Shown one piece after another: positions 7,576 to 16,406 of a stretch of 43,670 bases of DNA. This stretch comes from Blastopirellula marina (GTDB lineage Bacteria > Planctomycetota > Planctomycetia > Pirellulales > Thermoguttaceae): the NCBI GenBank assembly GCA_020721945.1, contig DYLT01000005.1, forward strand, positions 1-43,670. The letters run 5' to 3'. The notes under the pieces were generated by a model. That model did not search any database and was not told the origin of the DNA. It saw nothing but the letters and a program-made list of their open reading frames with translations. The number at the start of each line of letters is the position of its first letter. Positions within the stretch are counted from its first letter, which is position 1. The position numbers and the translations under genes are program-made.

Positions 7576-10500
7576 GAGGCGTGGCGATCACCTCGGCCGG
7601 CACAAAGGCCTGCGAGACGGGCAGGTAGTTGCACGTGCAGCCCCCGGTGAGGCTCGGCATGTTGAGCACGCCATCGGCGGGGAACAGGTTGTTGCTGCAC
7701 GCGGCGCGCACGTTCCAAAAGAGGACGATCTGGCGCGAGGCCAGGTCGATGCACGCCGCGTTGCCCAGGCACCGCGTGGTGACGAGGTGGGCGCTGGCCC
7801 GGGGGATGGTGCATCCGCGCCGCGTCCAGCGCATGGCGTCGCCGGCCGGCTTGCCCGTGCGCAAATCGTACTCGACGTAGCTTTCCGCGGTTCCGAAAAG
7901 CAGCTTGGCGCCCAGCACGAACAGCGGTTTGGGCAGGCTTTCGGCCGAGAGCTTGCTGCCGGGCTTGGGCCCCTCGTCGGGGAGCGCGGCCAGCAGCGTT
8001 CCGTCGGCGGCGCGGTACGCACCGGAGGAGAGCACCACCGCGTCGAGCGGTGCGCTGTAGCGCACTTCGGACCCGCCGGCGATTTCCCACAAGACCTTGC
8101 CCGAGGCGAGGTCGAACGCCCGGGCCTTCGCATCCCGATCGGCGGTCGCGCCCCACCGCTTGACGGTCCGTTCGGAGCAGAACACCTTGCCGCCCCCGAC
8201 CGCGACGCTCAGGTTCGCGCGAGCGCCCTCGTGTTTCCATGCCAGGCGGCCGCTGTGGCGGTCCACGCACACGAGGTGCTTGCCGCTTTGGCCCGCCAAA
8301 CGGCCCTGGCAGGCGCGGAGGTTGAGCCACGGTCCGGCCAGATCGTCGGGCAGGTCGAATTGCGCGGTCTTCCGGCCGGTGGCCGGGTCGATCGCGACGC
8401 AGGTCCTGCCGCCGGCCACGTAGAGCGCGTCGTCGGCGAGGACCATCTGGTCGGTCTGCTTGTGGCCGAAGGGAAGTTCAGCCTCCCAAAGCCGCTTGCC
8501 AGTGTACACGTCGACGGCCGAGAGGTGGTTGGCCTTGAGGAACATGCGGCCGCCGCCGACGCGCACCAGGGTCGCGCCCGGAATGCGGATCCAACGCGGG
8601 GGCGTGTCGAACCAGAGCAGTTCGAAGGGGGCCTTGAGGAACTGCTCGGACGAGGCGCCCGTGTTGGCCGCGTCGGCCGCCTCGTGCGACCAGGGAGCCG
8701 CGCCGGAAAGCGGTCCTTCGCGCGAGACGACGACCCACCGGCCCAAGACCCGCGCCGCGGCACCGACCAGGCCGCTTCGCGGGACGTCCTCGACGAGGCG
8801 TTCCTGGTCCGCCGGGGGCGCCGGCAAGCAGAGCGATCCGCCGTAGGGGCGCAACCTGGGAAAGAGCGCTGTAATCAGAGACCGGTCGGCCGGAGCCCCC
8901 ACGGTGGACCAATCCTCCGAAACCACCAGGCTGGCCAGATACGGGGGCAAAGGCGCTGCGAGGGCATCGCCTTCGTACACACTCGCCCGCACCCCGTACC
9001 AGCCCGCGCGGTGAAGCCGCTCGCGCAGCCGGGCCACCTTGACCGGATCCCGCTCGAACACGATCGCATCGAGTCTCGACTGCCGGACGATCTCTTCCAC
9101 CAGCCGTCCCGAGCCGGCGCCGATGACCAGCGCATAGCCTTCCCGCACCTTGGTGGTCCGAAGGAGGTCGGCGGCCGTCGTGGTCCATGCATCGGCCGAC
9201 CCCGCGGGCGCCGTGGGAAGGGCGTGGACGACCGGCGGGGCCTTCGGCTCCGCGCCGAACGCGTACAGCGAACCCTCGCGCGTGACCACGAACAGCTTGC
9301 CGGCCGCGGCCAGCAGGCGGTGCGGCGTGCCCTCGATGGCCGCGCGCCAGACCACCTTCGGCGATTCGCCCGCCGGGGGAAGACGCACCGCCTCGATGAC
9401 CCCCGGGCCGGCAAGGTAGAGGTGCGGGCCCGCGTGGATGTGAACCTTCAGCTTCGACGGCAGACGCCAAAGCGTGCGGAAGGTGGCCGTCCACTTGTCG
9501 GGATACGGGTCGTCGGGGTGGCTCTTGGCCAGTTCGGCAGGGCTCCTCTCCTCGCGTTTCGCCTCGGCAAGATCAGAGGCCACCACGCCCCGGTCGTTGT
9601 GATACATCACGTTCGAGGCGAAGACCGGCTCGTCGAACTCGCCAAGGTCCTTCTGGTTCGTCGGATCGACACGAAGGCGAGTAAACCCACCGGCATAAAG
9701 CATGGCTTTGAAGTCGGTTCCCTTGGGCGGTTTGGGGAACCGCTCGTCGTTGGGCCGGGCAACGTCGTACAAATCCCCGCCGTGGCTGAGGTAGTTGAGC
9801 GAGCCGGCCACGAACCACGTGCCCTTGGGCAACCGGTTGCGTCCGCCCCAACCCATCGTGTAGGTGCCCAGCTTGCCGGTCTTCAAATCGAGGAAGGCGG
9901 GAAGTTGAGCGCCGCAGGGGACCACCAACATGCCGTGGACGACCGCCAGGTAGCCCTGCGGGGTGAGCCCCGCTTCGTGGGCGACCCCGTGGTCCATGTT
10001 GGCCTTGGCGATGCGGTTGCTGTCGGTGTTCGACCAGACGAGTTGGCCGGACCGGGCGTCCAGGGCGTAGATCCCCACGCCATAGCCCGACCAGATGCCC
10101 GCGCCGAAGTACACGATCCCGTCGTGGAGCACCGGCCCGCCGCGGGCGGGGAAGAGTGAGATGAGCCTTCCGCGCAATAGAGATGCCCATCGTCGGACAC
10201 GAAGTAGACGGCGTCTTCCCACGCCACCGGCGCGAAGCGAACCGGACCCTCGGCGAAGAATTGCCATCGCGGGGCCCCCGTCTCGGTATCCAGGGCGGTG
10301 ACGGTGTCGGTGACCATCGAGGGGACGAACATCGTTCGCCCCAACACCACCGGCTCGTACGTGGCGTCGAACCGCAAACGCACCTCGCCGGGAAAAGCCG
10401 GACGTGGGGCCGGCAGGTGGCGCACCCACGCCAGGTGCAAGGCCGCCGGCAGTTGCTCGTCCGACGAAGCGCTGCGGTTGGCGTCGCGGCGGTACTGGGG

Positions 10501-10578
10501 CCAGTCGCCGCCCCTCGCGGCCGGAATCGCAGCGGCCAACGCGATCACCCCGACAACTAGAGCCCACGTTCGTGGCAC
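7535..10578 (-). pseudogene. Exported PQQ-type beta-propeller / methyltransferase fusion, broken by an internal deletion and frameshift
   Basis: The N-terminal piece starts at GTG 10578 (GAGGAGG five bases upstream) and encodes a signal peptide, the 'DWPQYRRDANRSA' opening common in planctomycete propeller proteins, and PQQ-like blades to 'YFVSDDGHLYC' near 10175. The remainder, from 'RLISLFPARGGPVLHDG', lies in another frame from about 10170 to the stop at 7535. The ~22-24 residues usually joining these motifs (end of one blade and a 'GGP...LGN' loop) are absent, so the lesion is a deletion of roughly 70 bases that is not a multiple of three. The downstream part reads blades, then a SAM-methyltransferase-like domain at about 9190-8760 ('ALVIGAGSGRLVEEI', 'VFERDPVKVARLRERL'), then more blades. 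About 980 downstream codons remain open, so inactivation is recent, or the break is an assembly fault. Confidence 0.85.
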
Positions 10579-10884
10579 GGCATCCTCCTCGCGACGGTCG
10601 AGTCGCCCATCCCTTGTCGAAAACCGGGCCCCTTGCCGCGGGACCTTCCTCGGCATGCCTCTGTCACAGCGCGCGCCCACGGTGACCGCAAGAGGGTCTA
10701 CCCGGCGCGGCGTGACATACGGGGTGGTTCCCGGGCCCTCCACGAGGTTCCCCCGGGAGGAGGTTGCCCGCCGCCGTAGAATGCCGACGATTGCAGGGCG
10801 GGCGAATCGTTGGGCCCGTCGTGACCCTTCGCGAGGATCGTCCTCGTCGAGACTTGCCAGACTTCGATGCCTCAGGAGCGACCG
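10579..10884. other. Divergent intergenic region
   Basis: About 306 bases separate the propeller pseudogene (minus) from the glutathione peroxidase (plus) and should hold both promoters. A TAGAAT hexamer lies near 10777 on the plus strand but I see no -35 at proper spacing. No gene, repeat or terminator stands out. Confidence 0.4.
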
Positions 10885-11469
10885 ATGTTTCGTCTGTTCG
10901 TCCTCGTCCTGGTTGTCGGTGGGTACGCCTTGGCGACCAGCGCCTCGCACGGCGCTGATCCGCGAACGGGTCGGAGGCCGTTGGCCCTCGATTTTCGCAT
11001 GAAGACGCTGGCCGGCAAGGAGGTCGACCTGGCGACGTATCAGGGCAAGGTGCTCTTGGTGGTCAACGTGGCCAGCAAGTGTGGCCTGACCCCTCAGTAC
11101 CAGCAGCTTCAAGCCCTGCACGAGAAGTACGCCAAAGACGGTCTGGCCATCCTGGGCTTTCCGTGCAATCAATTCGGCAAGCAAGAGCCGGGCACGGCCA
11201 AGGAGATCCAGGAGTTCTGCCGCGTCAACTATGGCGTCACGTTCGATCTGTTTGCCAAAGTCGAGGTCAACGGGCCTGGGGCTTGCGGATTGTACAAGTA
11301 CCTCACGTCGGTCGAGACCAAACCGCAGGGGCCCGGCAAGATCCGTTGGAACTTCGAGAAGTTCATCATCGGCCGTCGCGGCGAGGTGGTGGCCCGCTTC
11401 GACCCCAAGACCCACCCCGACGACCCCGAGGTGATCCAGGTCATCGAGGCTGAACTGGCCAAGAAATGA
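10885..11469 (+). CDS. Exported glutathione peroxidase family protein
   Basis: I choose ATG 10885 (194 residues) because CAGGAG stands seven bases before it; an in-frame ATG at 10867 has no such site. Residues 1-24 form a Sec signal peptide, so the protein should act in the periplasm. Family motifs follow in order: 'LLVVNVASKCGLTPQY' with the catalytic Cys66, 'LGFPCNQFGKQEPG' with Gln96 of the active-site set, and 'IRWNFEKF' with Trp155 and Asn156. The catalytic residue is cysteine, not selenocysteine; such bacterial enzymes usually take electrons from thioredoxin and reduce hydrogen peroxide or lipid hydroperoxides. It stands alone as a transcription unit. Confidence 0.95.
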   Translation: MFRLFVLVLVVGGYALATSASHGADPRTGRRPLALDFRMKTLAGKEVDLATYQGKVLLVVNVASKCGLTPQYQQLQALHEKYAKDGLAILGFPCNQFGKQEPGTAKEIQEFCRVNYGVTFDLFAKVEVNGPGACGLYKYLTSVETKPQGPGKIRWNFEKFIIGRRGEVVARFDPKTHPDDPEVIQVIEAELAKK

Positions 11470-11631
11470 CGGTTGGCGCGGCGGCTGCGAGGCGTCGCAG
11501 GCCGGTGGTCTGGGTGTGCTCTGTCCGGTGGTGAGGACACCACGGTTGGGAGGACCGCCGGGTCTGGGCGCCAGGTTGCCCGACCTCGGCCCGCGCAGTA
11601 TTATGCCGGGTCTGGGGTTCGGCATGGGGTA

Positions 11632-11690
11632 ACCGTTCCCGGGGACTATCCCGATTCTCGCGGCGAAGCCGGGGAAGCAGCGGGGGTCCC
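11632..11690. repeat. Palindromic dispersed element, copy B
   Basis: The sequence CCGTTCCCGGGGACTATCCC, followed by GATTCTCGCGGCGAAGCC and ending in GGGGGTCCC, shares its order of blocks with copies A (1105) and C (14371). Its terminal inverted repeat is less perfect than in copy A. It lies between the glutathione peroxidase and the ADP-ribosylglycohydrolase, 28 bases before the latter's start. A separate short hairpin (GTGGTG/CACCAC) is at 11528-11543. Confidence 0.55.
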
Positions 11691-11717
11691 TTTCGCGGCA
11701 GGCCCGAGGGTGCGATC

Positions 11718-13394
11718 ATGAAGCGCGTGGTGTGTGTTGGCGTCGTTGTGCTGGTTGCCGCGGCGGACGTTTCCGGGTCCGCCGCCGAGTTCCGGCGTCT
11801 GCCCGTGGCTGTGTACCGCGACAAGATGGCCGCCGGCTGGATCGGGCAGATGGTGGGCGTGGGCTGGGGCGGACCCACCGAGTTCCATAGCCAGGGGCAG
11901 ATCATGCCCGAGGCCAAAGTGCCCAAGTGGCAGCCGGGCATGGTCAACCAGTTTCACCAGGACGACCTCTACGTCGAGCTGACGTTTGTGCGTACGCTCG
12001 CGCAATATGGGCTTGACGTGCCGATCCGGCAGGCGGGCATCGACTTTGCCAATAGCGGCTACCCGCTCTGGCACGCCAACCATGCCGGGCGCGACAACCT
12101 GCGCCGCGGCATTGCCCCGCCCGACTCGGGCCACCCCAAGTTCAACGCCCACGCCGACGACATCGACTACCAGATCGAGGCCGATTTCTCGGGTCTGGTC
12201 GCGCCGGGCATGCCCAATCTCGCCATCGAGTTGGGCGAGAAATTCGGCCGGCTGATGAACTACGGCGACGGCGTGTACGGCGGCCAGTTCGTCGGCGGGA
12301 TGTACGCGGCGGCGTTCTTCGAGGACGACCCAATCAAGATCGTCGAGGCCGGCCTGGCCTGCATTCCCGCCCAGAGCCAGTATGCCGAGTGCATCCGCGA
12401 CGTGCTGGCCTGGTACCGCGACGAGCCCACGGCTTGGGAAAAGACCTGGCAGCGCATCGACGCCAAGTACCATCGCCAACCGGCCTACCGGCGCTTCTCG
12501 TGCAACAAGGGGGCTTTCAACATCGACGCGAAGATCAACGGCGCCTACATCGCGATGGGCCTGCTCTATGGCCAGCGCGATCTGGAGAAGACCATCATCA
12601 TCTCGATCCGCTGCGGCCAGGACTCGGACTGCAATCCTTCGAACGCCGCGGGCGTGCTCTTCACCACCGTGGGGATGAAGCGACTCCCCGACCGGTTCAA
12701 GGCGGCGCTCGACGACAAGGCCGTCTTCAGCCATACGGCCTACCACTTCCCCAAGCTGCTTTCGGCCTGCGAGAAGATCGCCCGCCAGGCCGTGGTGCGG
12801 TCCGGCGGCAAGATCGAGCCGACCGACGCCGGCGAGGTGTTCGTCATCCCCGTGATCGCGCCCCGGCCGGGCCCATTGGAACAGTGCTGGGCCCCGGCCC
12901 CGTCGGCCAACAGCCGGTTCGACCCATCCGAATCCCGCAAGATCACGGCCCTGTCGGAACGCCAACAGCGCGAGGCCGATCTGGCGAAGGTGGCCCCCGG
13001 CTGGACCATGGCCCACTGCGGGCCCGATATGGACCCGGGGCTCAAGGCCGAGTTCCGCGGCAAGAAGAACGTCTTTTTGACTCACCCGCTCAACCGCCAG
13101 ACGGGTTGCACCCTCTCGAAGCACGTCGAGGTACCGTCGGGCAAGAAGACCACGCTTTGCATGGTCGTTAGCCATCATCCCGAGGGTGACTGGACCCTCG
13201 TGGTCCGGGCCAACGGCAAGGAGTTGCTCCGACGGCCGATTGGGCCCGAGACGGCCCCCGGCGGCTGGGCCACCGTGACGGTCGATCTGTCGCCGTACGC
13301 GGGCAAGAGCGTGCAACTCGAACTGGTCAACCAGCCCGACGGGTGGCGATGGGAAGCGGCGTACTGGGCGGAGATCGCGATCCGCTCGGAGTAG
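11718..13394 (+). CDS. Exported ADP-ribosylglycohydrolase family protein with C-terminal beta domain
   Basis: The protein has 558 residues, starts at ATG 11718 after GAGGG, and carries a signal peptide (residues 1-22), placing it outside the cytoplasm. The ADP-ribosylglycohydrolase fold covers about residues 30-350: 'KMAAGWIGQMVGVGWGGPTE', the acidic pair 'QDDLYVEL' at 82-83, and 'RCGQDSDCNPSNAAGVL' (299-315), whose acidic residues bind the two metal ions in the family. The last ~130 residues are a beta-sandwich-like module ('WTLVVRANGKELLRRP', 'YAGKSVQLELVNQPDG'), which may bind carbohydrate. Exported planctomycete members are numerous, and their substrates are mostly unknown; removing ADP-ribose from proteins should not be assumed. 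The phosphatase gene starts two bases after its stop, so the two are probably co-transcribed. Confidence 0.93.
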   Translation: MKRVVCVGVVVLVAAADVSGSAAEFRRLPVAVYRDKMAAGWIGQMVGVGWGGPTEFHSQGQIMPEAKVPKWQPGMVNQFHQDDLYVELTFVRTLAQYGLDVPIRQAGIDFANSGYPLWHANHAGRDNLRRGIAPPDSGHPKFNAHADDIDYQIEADFSGLVAPGMPNLAIELGEKFGRLMNYGDGVYGGQFVGGMYAAAFFEDDPIKIVEAGLACIPAQSQYAECIRDVLAWYRDEPTAWEKTWQRIDAKYHRQPAYRRFSCNKGAFNIDAKINGAYIAMGLLYGQRDLEKTIIISIRCGQDSDCNPSNAAGVLFTTVGMKRLPDRFKAALDDKAVFSHTAYHFPKLLSACEKIARQAVVRSGGKIEPTDAGEVFVIPVIAPRPGPLEQCWAPAPSANSRFDPSESRKITALSERQQREADLAKVAPGWTMAHCGPDMDPGLKAEFRGKKNVFLTHPLNRQTGCTLSKHVEVPSGKKTTLCMVVSHHPEGDWTLVVRANGKELLRRPIGPETAPGGWATVTVDLSPYAGKSVQLELVNQPDGWRWEAAYWAEIAIRSE

Positions 13395-13396
13395 CC

Positions 13397-14077
13397 ATGT
13401 CCGGCCGACTCATCGCCCTCGGCGACATCCACGGTTACTCGGTTGCGCTCGGGGCACTCGTCGAGGCCATGCAGCTTGGCCCGGAAGACACGGTGGTCAC
13501 GCTGGGCGACTACGTGGATCGCGGCCCCGATAGCCCGGGCACCCTCGAGATGCTCGTCGGCCTGCGCAACCAATGCCACCTGGTGCCGATTCTGGGCAAC
13601 CACGACGAGATGCTCCTTCAAGTGCGGGGCGGCTCGCCTGGTTTCAGCGACTGGCTGGGCTACGGAGGGCGCGAAACGCTCGACGCCTACGGCTGCACCC
13701 ACCCGAACCAAATCCCCAACCGGCACATCGAGTTCCTTGAGAACTGCGTTTGGTACTACGAGACCGCCCGGCATTTCTTCGTCCACGCGAACTACCTCCG
13801 CCATCTGCCGCTGGAAGAGCAGACCGAGTACGAACTGCGGTGGGAATCGCTCCACCACCGCCGCCCCGGGCCGCACTACTCGGGCAAGATCGCCATCGTG
13901 GGCCACACAGCCCAGAAGAGCGGCGAGGTACTCGACCTGGGCTATCTGAAGTGCATCGACACGTGCTGTTACGGCGGCCAGTGGCTCACGGCGATGGACG
14001 TGGATTCGGGCCGGATCTGGCAGGCCGATGCCCAGGGACGGTTACGGGATCGCCAAGGCCCGGACCCAACGCCCTGA
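13397..14077 (+). CDS. PPP-family metallophosphoesterase (serine/threonine phosphatase-like)
   Basis: The protein has 226 residues. ATG 13397 follows the previous stop by two bases, with GGAG upstream inside the preceding gene. The PPP motif set is complete: 'ALGDIHGYSVAL' (GDxHG), 'TLGDYVDRGPDSPGTLEML' (GDxVDRG), 'ILGNHDEMLL' (GNHD), a histidine in 'FFVHANY' and 'IVGHTAQKSG' (GHT). These residues hold the two metal ions. Bacterial relatives, such as PrpA/PrpB-like enzymes, remove phosphate from Ser/Thr/Tyr or hydrolyse diadenosine tetraphosphate; which applies here cannot be told. No signal peptide is visible, in contrast to its exported operon partner. Confidence 0.93.
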   Translation: MSGRLIALGDIHGYSVALGALVEAMQLGPEDTVVTLGDYVDRGPDSPGTLEMLVGLRNQCHLVPILGNHDEMLLQVRGGSPGFSDWLGYGGRETLDAYGCTHPNQIPNRHIEFLENCVWYYETARHFFVHANYLRHLPLEEQTEYELRWESLHHRRPGPHYSGKIAIVGHTAQKSGEVLDLGYLKCIDTCCYGGQWLTAMDVDSGRIWQADAQGRLRDRQGPDPTP

Positions 14078-14519
14078 AATTCGCCCGATCGCCGCGGGGG
14101 AGCCGCGGGGGGGTCGATGGGTCGCGCGGGCCGTGGCGCGCCGCCTCGTGGCAACGGCCCGTGTGGCCAAAAGGCAACGCGCCCGCTCCTAGGACCGGCA
14201 CTCGGGCGACGCAATCCTCGCAGCATCCGGCACTTCTGGCGGCCCGAACACGGCCAGGGTTGCGCCGGCACGCGCGTTGCACGGGCCACACCCTGCTGCC
14301 CCATCGTCGCCCTGTGCCGGAGTCTCGCTCGTGCGTTTGCAGAACAGTCTGGTTCGTCCGTCGTTTCCTGATGCCGGCGACTGCCGCAATTCTCGCGCCG
14401 AAGCGCGCGACAAGGGGACGATCCCCTTCGCGCGTCAAGGAGATAGGCCGGTTTCTCGGCCCACAAAGGGCCGAACAACGAGCCAGTCCTCAGCCTGTGG
14501 ATTACGTCCGTGGTTCGCC
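14078..14519. other. Intergenic stretch containing dispersed element copy C
   Basis: These 442 bases hold no credible gene. An open frame from 14277 runs into the next gene, but the added N-terminus crosses the repeat at 14371-14436 and looks non-coding. A good AAGGAGAT ribosome-like site is at about 14438 with no start codon at useful distance. Confidence 0.45.
14371..14436. repeat. Palindromic dispersed element, copy C
   Basis: The element reads GGCGACTGCCGC, then AATTCTCGCGCCGAAGCGCG, then an arm pair AAGGGGA/TCCCCTT flanked by CGCGCG on both sides. The right half alone is a strong hairpin. The central TTCTCGCG-CGAAGC block is shared with copy B (11632) and, with changes, copy A (1105). 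Confidence 0.55.
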
Positions 14520-15317
14520 GTGGTGTGGGCGTTCGGCACCGCGCTGGCGCTTGGAGCCGATCCGGTCCCGACCCGCGCGCAGGTGGCGGTCCACCTCGAG
14601 GACGGCCGCACGGTGACCGGCGAAGTGGACGCGGCGACCGACGACGAGCATCTGTGGCTGCGCACGACGGCCCCGGGGATTGCCTTCAGCCGCGCGATCG
14701 CGTGGAACAACATCGTCGCGGTCGACCACGGCGGCACGCAGTGCCCGGCCGCCGAGTTCCGGCCGATCGCCGAACAGATCAAGACCCCGCTGCCCGAGGG
14801 CTTCTTTGCGTCGCCCGAGGCGCGATTGCCTCGAGCGTCCTCGCCGCGTGCCGAACCCGCTCGGCCCAACCGGGTGGCCTCGCTGGAACTCGAGGCGCGC
14901 ATGGCCAACTGGGACGCCGACGCGCTGCCCGACGGTCTGGAGCTTCGGATCCGGCCCATCGACGACCGCGGCAGGACGGTTCGCGTGGACGGGGACCTGG
15001 ACGTGCGCCTCGTGGGGCAACGGATCGCGGGCCGAAATGCTTCCGGCGCGTTTTCCGAGCTGGGCCATTGGGGCGAACGGGTCCGTGCCGACGAGGTCAA
15101 GCCGTTCGGCGCGACGTACCGCGTGCCCTTCCGCGCGGTGCATCCCGAACTCGACCCGGGGTTCAGCCCCGACGGCGTGGTCCACGCCCGACTCGGCGTT
15201 TCCGGCCAAGGGGTGTTCGAGGCCTCGGCATCGGTGTATCTGCGCACCTTTGGGCGGTTGCGAGACCAGCTTCAGCTCCGCAAGAACGCCCGCTTCTTTC
15301 CCTTCGAGCGGCCGTAG
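14520..15317 (+). CDS. Exported protein of unknown function
   Basis: The frame is open from 14277, but I place the start at the GTG pair at 14520/14523 because the upstream part overlaps a dispersed repeat; this gives about 265 residues, with the start uncertain. The N-terminus 'VVWAFGTALALGADPVPT' resembles a short signal peptide. The first ~60 mature residues ('VHLEDGRTVTGEVDAATDD') look like a small beta-barrel repeat seen in many planctomycete exported proteins. After a linker, residues ~110-255 appear to be a beta-rich domain ('LEARMANWDADALPDGLEL'). I do not recognise the family. Confidence 0.6.
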   Translation: MVWAFGTALALGADPVPTRAQVAVHLEDGRTVTGEVDAATDDEHLWLRTTAPGIAFSRAIAWNNIVAVDHGGTQCPAAEFRPIAEQIKTPLPEGFFASPEARLPRASSPRAEPARPNRVASLELEARMANWDADALPDGLELRIRPIDDRGRTVRVDGDLDVRLVGQRIAGRNASGAFSELGHWGERVRADEVKPFGATYRVPFRAVHPELDPGFSPDGVVHARLGVSGQGVFEASASVYLRTFGRLRDQLQLRKNARFFPFERP

Positions 15318-15365
15318 AGCATGCGGGCCGTGGTTGCGGTAGCGGCCGGGCTTGCCCTCAGCCGT

Positions 15366-15400
15366 GCAGGTGGGCAGCGCCGGCTTGCAACCGGCCGGCA
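15366..15400. repeat. Short palindromic repeat at a pseudogene break
   Basis: GCCGGCTTGCAACCGGC with neighbouring GCAGGTGGGCAGC resembles the GGCAGGTTGCCAACCT family seen twice at 37923-37983. The coding similarity of the lyase-like remnant ends where this sequence begins, so it may mark an insertion or deletion endpoint. The match is by eye only. Confidence 0.4.
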
Positions 15401-15757
15401 CGCGATACCACTCGCGGTCTTCGAGCGTGTCGGTTCGGACCGCGCGGAGCGCCGGGCCGTCGAAATAGAACCGTCGGCCGCCGCGCGCCACGCAGGCCAT
15501 GTTCGGCGAGATCTTCTCGCCCGCCGTCAACTGGACGAGTCGCGCGGCCGGAACCTCGAGCAAGTACCACTGGTACGCCCCCGTGCGGTTCGACACGAAG
15601 ATGGCGTTTTCCGCCCCATCGCCCACGAACGCCCAGGACGTGAAATACCGGTGCACGTTGCTCGATCCGTCGCCGGTCAACCCGGGGACGGCTCGATGGC
15701 ATGAGGTTTCGCCGCGTCGCGTTGCTGCCAGCGACGTGGAAACGTCTGCCCGCGCAT
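15401..15757 (-). pseudogene. Remnant of an oligogalacturonate-lyase-like / TolB-type beta-propeller gene
   Basis: The minus strand encodes a stretch much like the N-terminal blades of oligogalacturonate lyase family proteins: 'VHRYFTSWAFVGDG', 'AIFVSNRTGAYQWYLLEV', 'RLVQLTAGEKISPNMACV' and 'RRFYFDGPALRAV'. A plausible start, 'MRGQTFPRRW', lies at 15757 but in another frame and meets a stop at 15677, so a frameshift falls near 15680-15740. Similarity stops at 'YRVPAG' (~15401), beside the repeat at 15366-15400; the remaining two thirds of a normal ~400-residue protein is absent. The family cleaves pectin fragments. The remnant starts 15 bases downstream of the ATC hydrolase stop on the same strand. 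Confidence 0.75.
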
Positions 15758-15771
15758 AGGCGAACCACTTG

Positions 15772-16263
15772 TCACGCTCCCGGGCCTGGCCGCAGGTGCA
15801 GGCAGCAGCATCCGTCGCCGCCGGGCTGCCAGGTGTCGGCCCAGAACGTGAACCCGGCCGATTCGAACTGGCCATTGTCGACGCGGGCGGCGATGCGGCA
15901 AAGCCTGGCGACTTCGTCCTCGGCCAGACCCGCCTCGAGCCACGCTTCCTTGAGGGGGCAGCGGTGGAACTTGATGTCCAACGCGTCGGGACCGCTGCGG
16001 AGCAGCTCAGGCTCGAACGCCCGGCCCCGGTCGGCCAGACCGCCGAGAAAGGCCCGCTGGACTCCCTCCAGATCGGCCGGAGCGAAGGCCGCGTATTTCG
16101 GGGCTTTCTGCTGGCCGCGCCGGTAGATCGCCCGCGCTATCAGCGCTTCGGCCTTCTCCGCCCCCAGTTCGTTGCGAAGTTCGTCGAAGATCAGATAGTA
16201 GATCATCGCGCGGTTCTTGAACTGCTCGTAAAGCTGTTGCCGGAGTTCGTCTTCCTGCGACAT
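15772..16263 (-). CDS. L-2-amino-thiazoline-4-carboxylic acid (ATC) hydrolase family protein
   Basis: The protein has 163 residues from ATG 16263, behind GGTGGAG; an in-frame ATG at 16362 would add 33 atypical residues. The sequence agrees with the family throughout: 'QQLYEQFKNRAMIYYLIFDE' near the start, 'AIYRRGQQKAPKYAAFAP' in the middle, 'FHRCPLKEAWLEAGL', 'ARLCRIAARVDNGQFE' and 'FTFWADTWQPGGDGCCCLHL' at the end. The named activity opens the thiazoline ring of ATC to S- or N-carbamoyl-L-cysteine in the bacterial route to L-cysteine; most members are uncharacterised. No signal peptide is seen. No carbamoylcysteine hydrolase gene lies nearby, so the pathway assignment is weak although the family is clear. 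Confidence 0.9.
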   Translation of the reverse strand: MSQEDELRQQLYEQFKNRAMIYYLIFDELRNELGAEKAEALIARAIYRRGQQKAPKYAAFAPADLEGVQRAFLGGLADRGRAFEPELLRSGPDALDIKFHRCPLKEAWLEAGLAEDEVARLCRIAARVDNGQFESAGFTFWADTWQPGGDGCCCLHLRPGPGA

Positions 16264-16406
16264 GGCTCCACCTGGGGCTGGGAAGGTTCCATGGTACGGC
16301 CACCACGCCATTCTACCCGGGAAGCCGCGCGACGGCACCTCCGGGGCGGGAACGTAGCGCACGCGTCAGACCGCCGGTCGGCTGGCGCATGGTCCACGAC
16401 GGCCGG

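Noticed and set aside
7538-10159. 873-codon open frame on the plus strand opposite the propeller gene
   Set aside because: It is a shadow created by high GC: Arg/Gly/Ala/His-rich without any family pattern, while the minus strand has clear propeller and methyltransferase motifs.
15318-15704. Plus-strand frame opposite the lyase-like remnant
   Set aside because: No ribosome site or family pattern; the similarity is on the minus strand.
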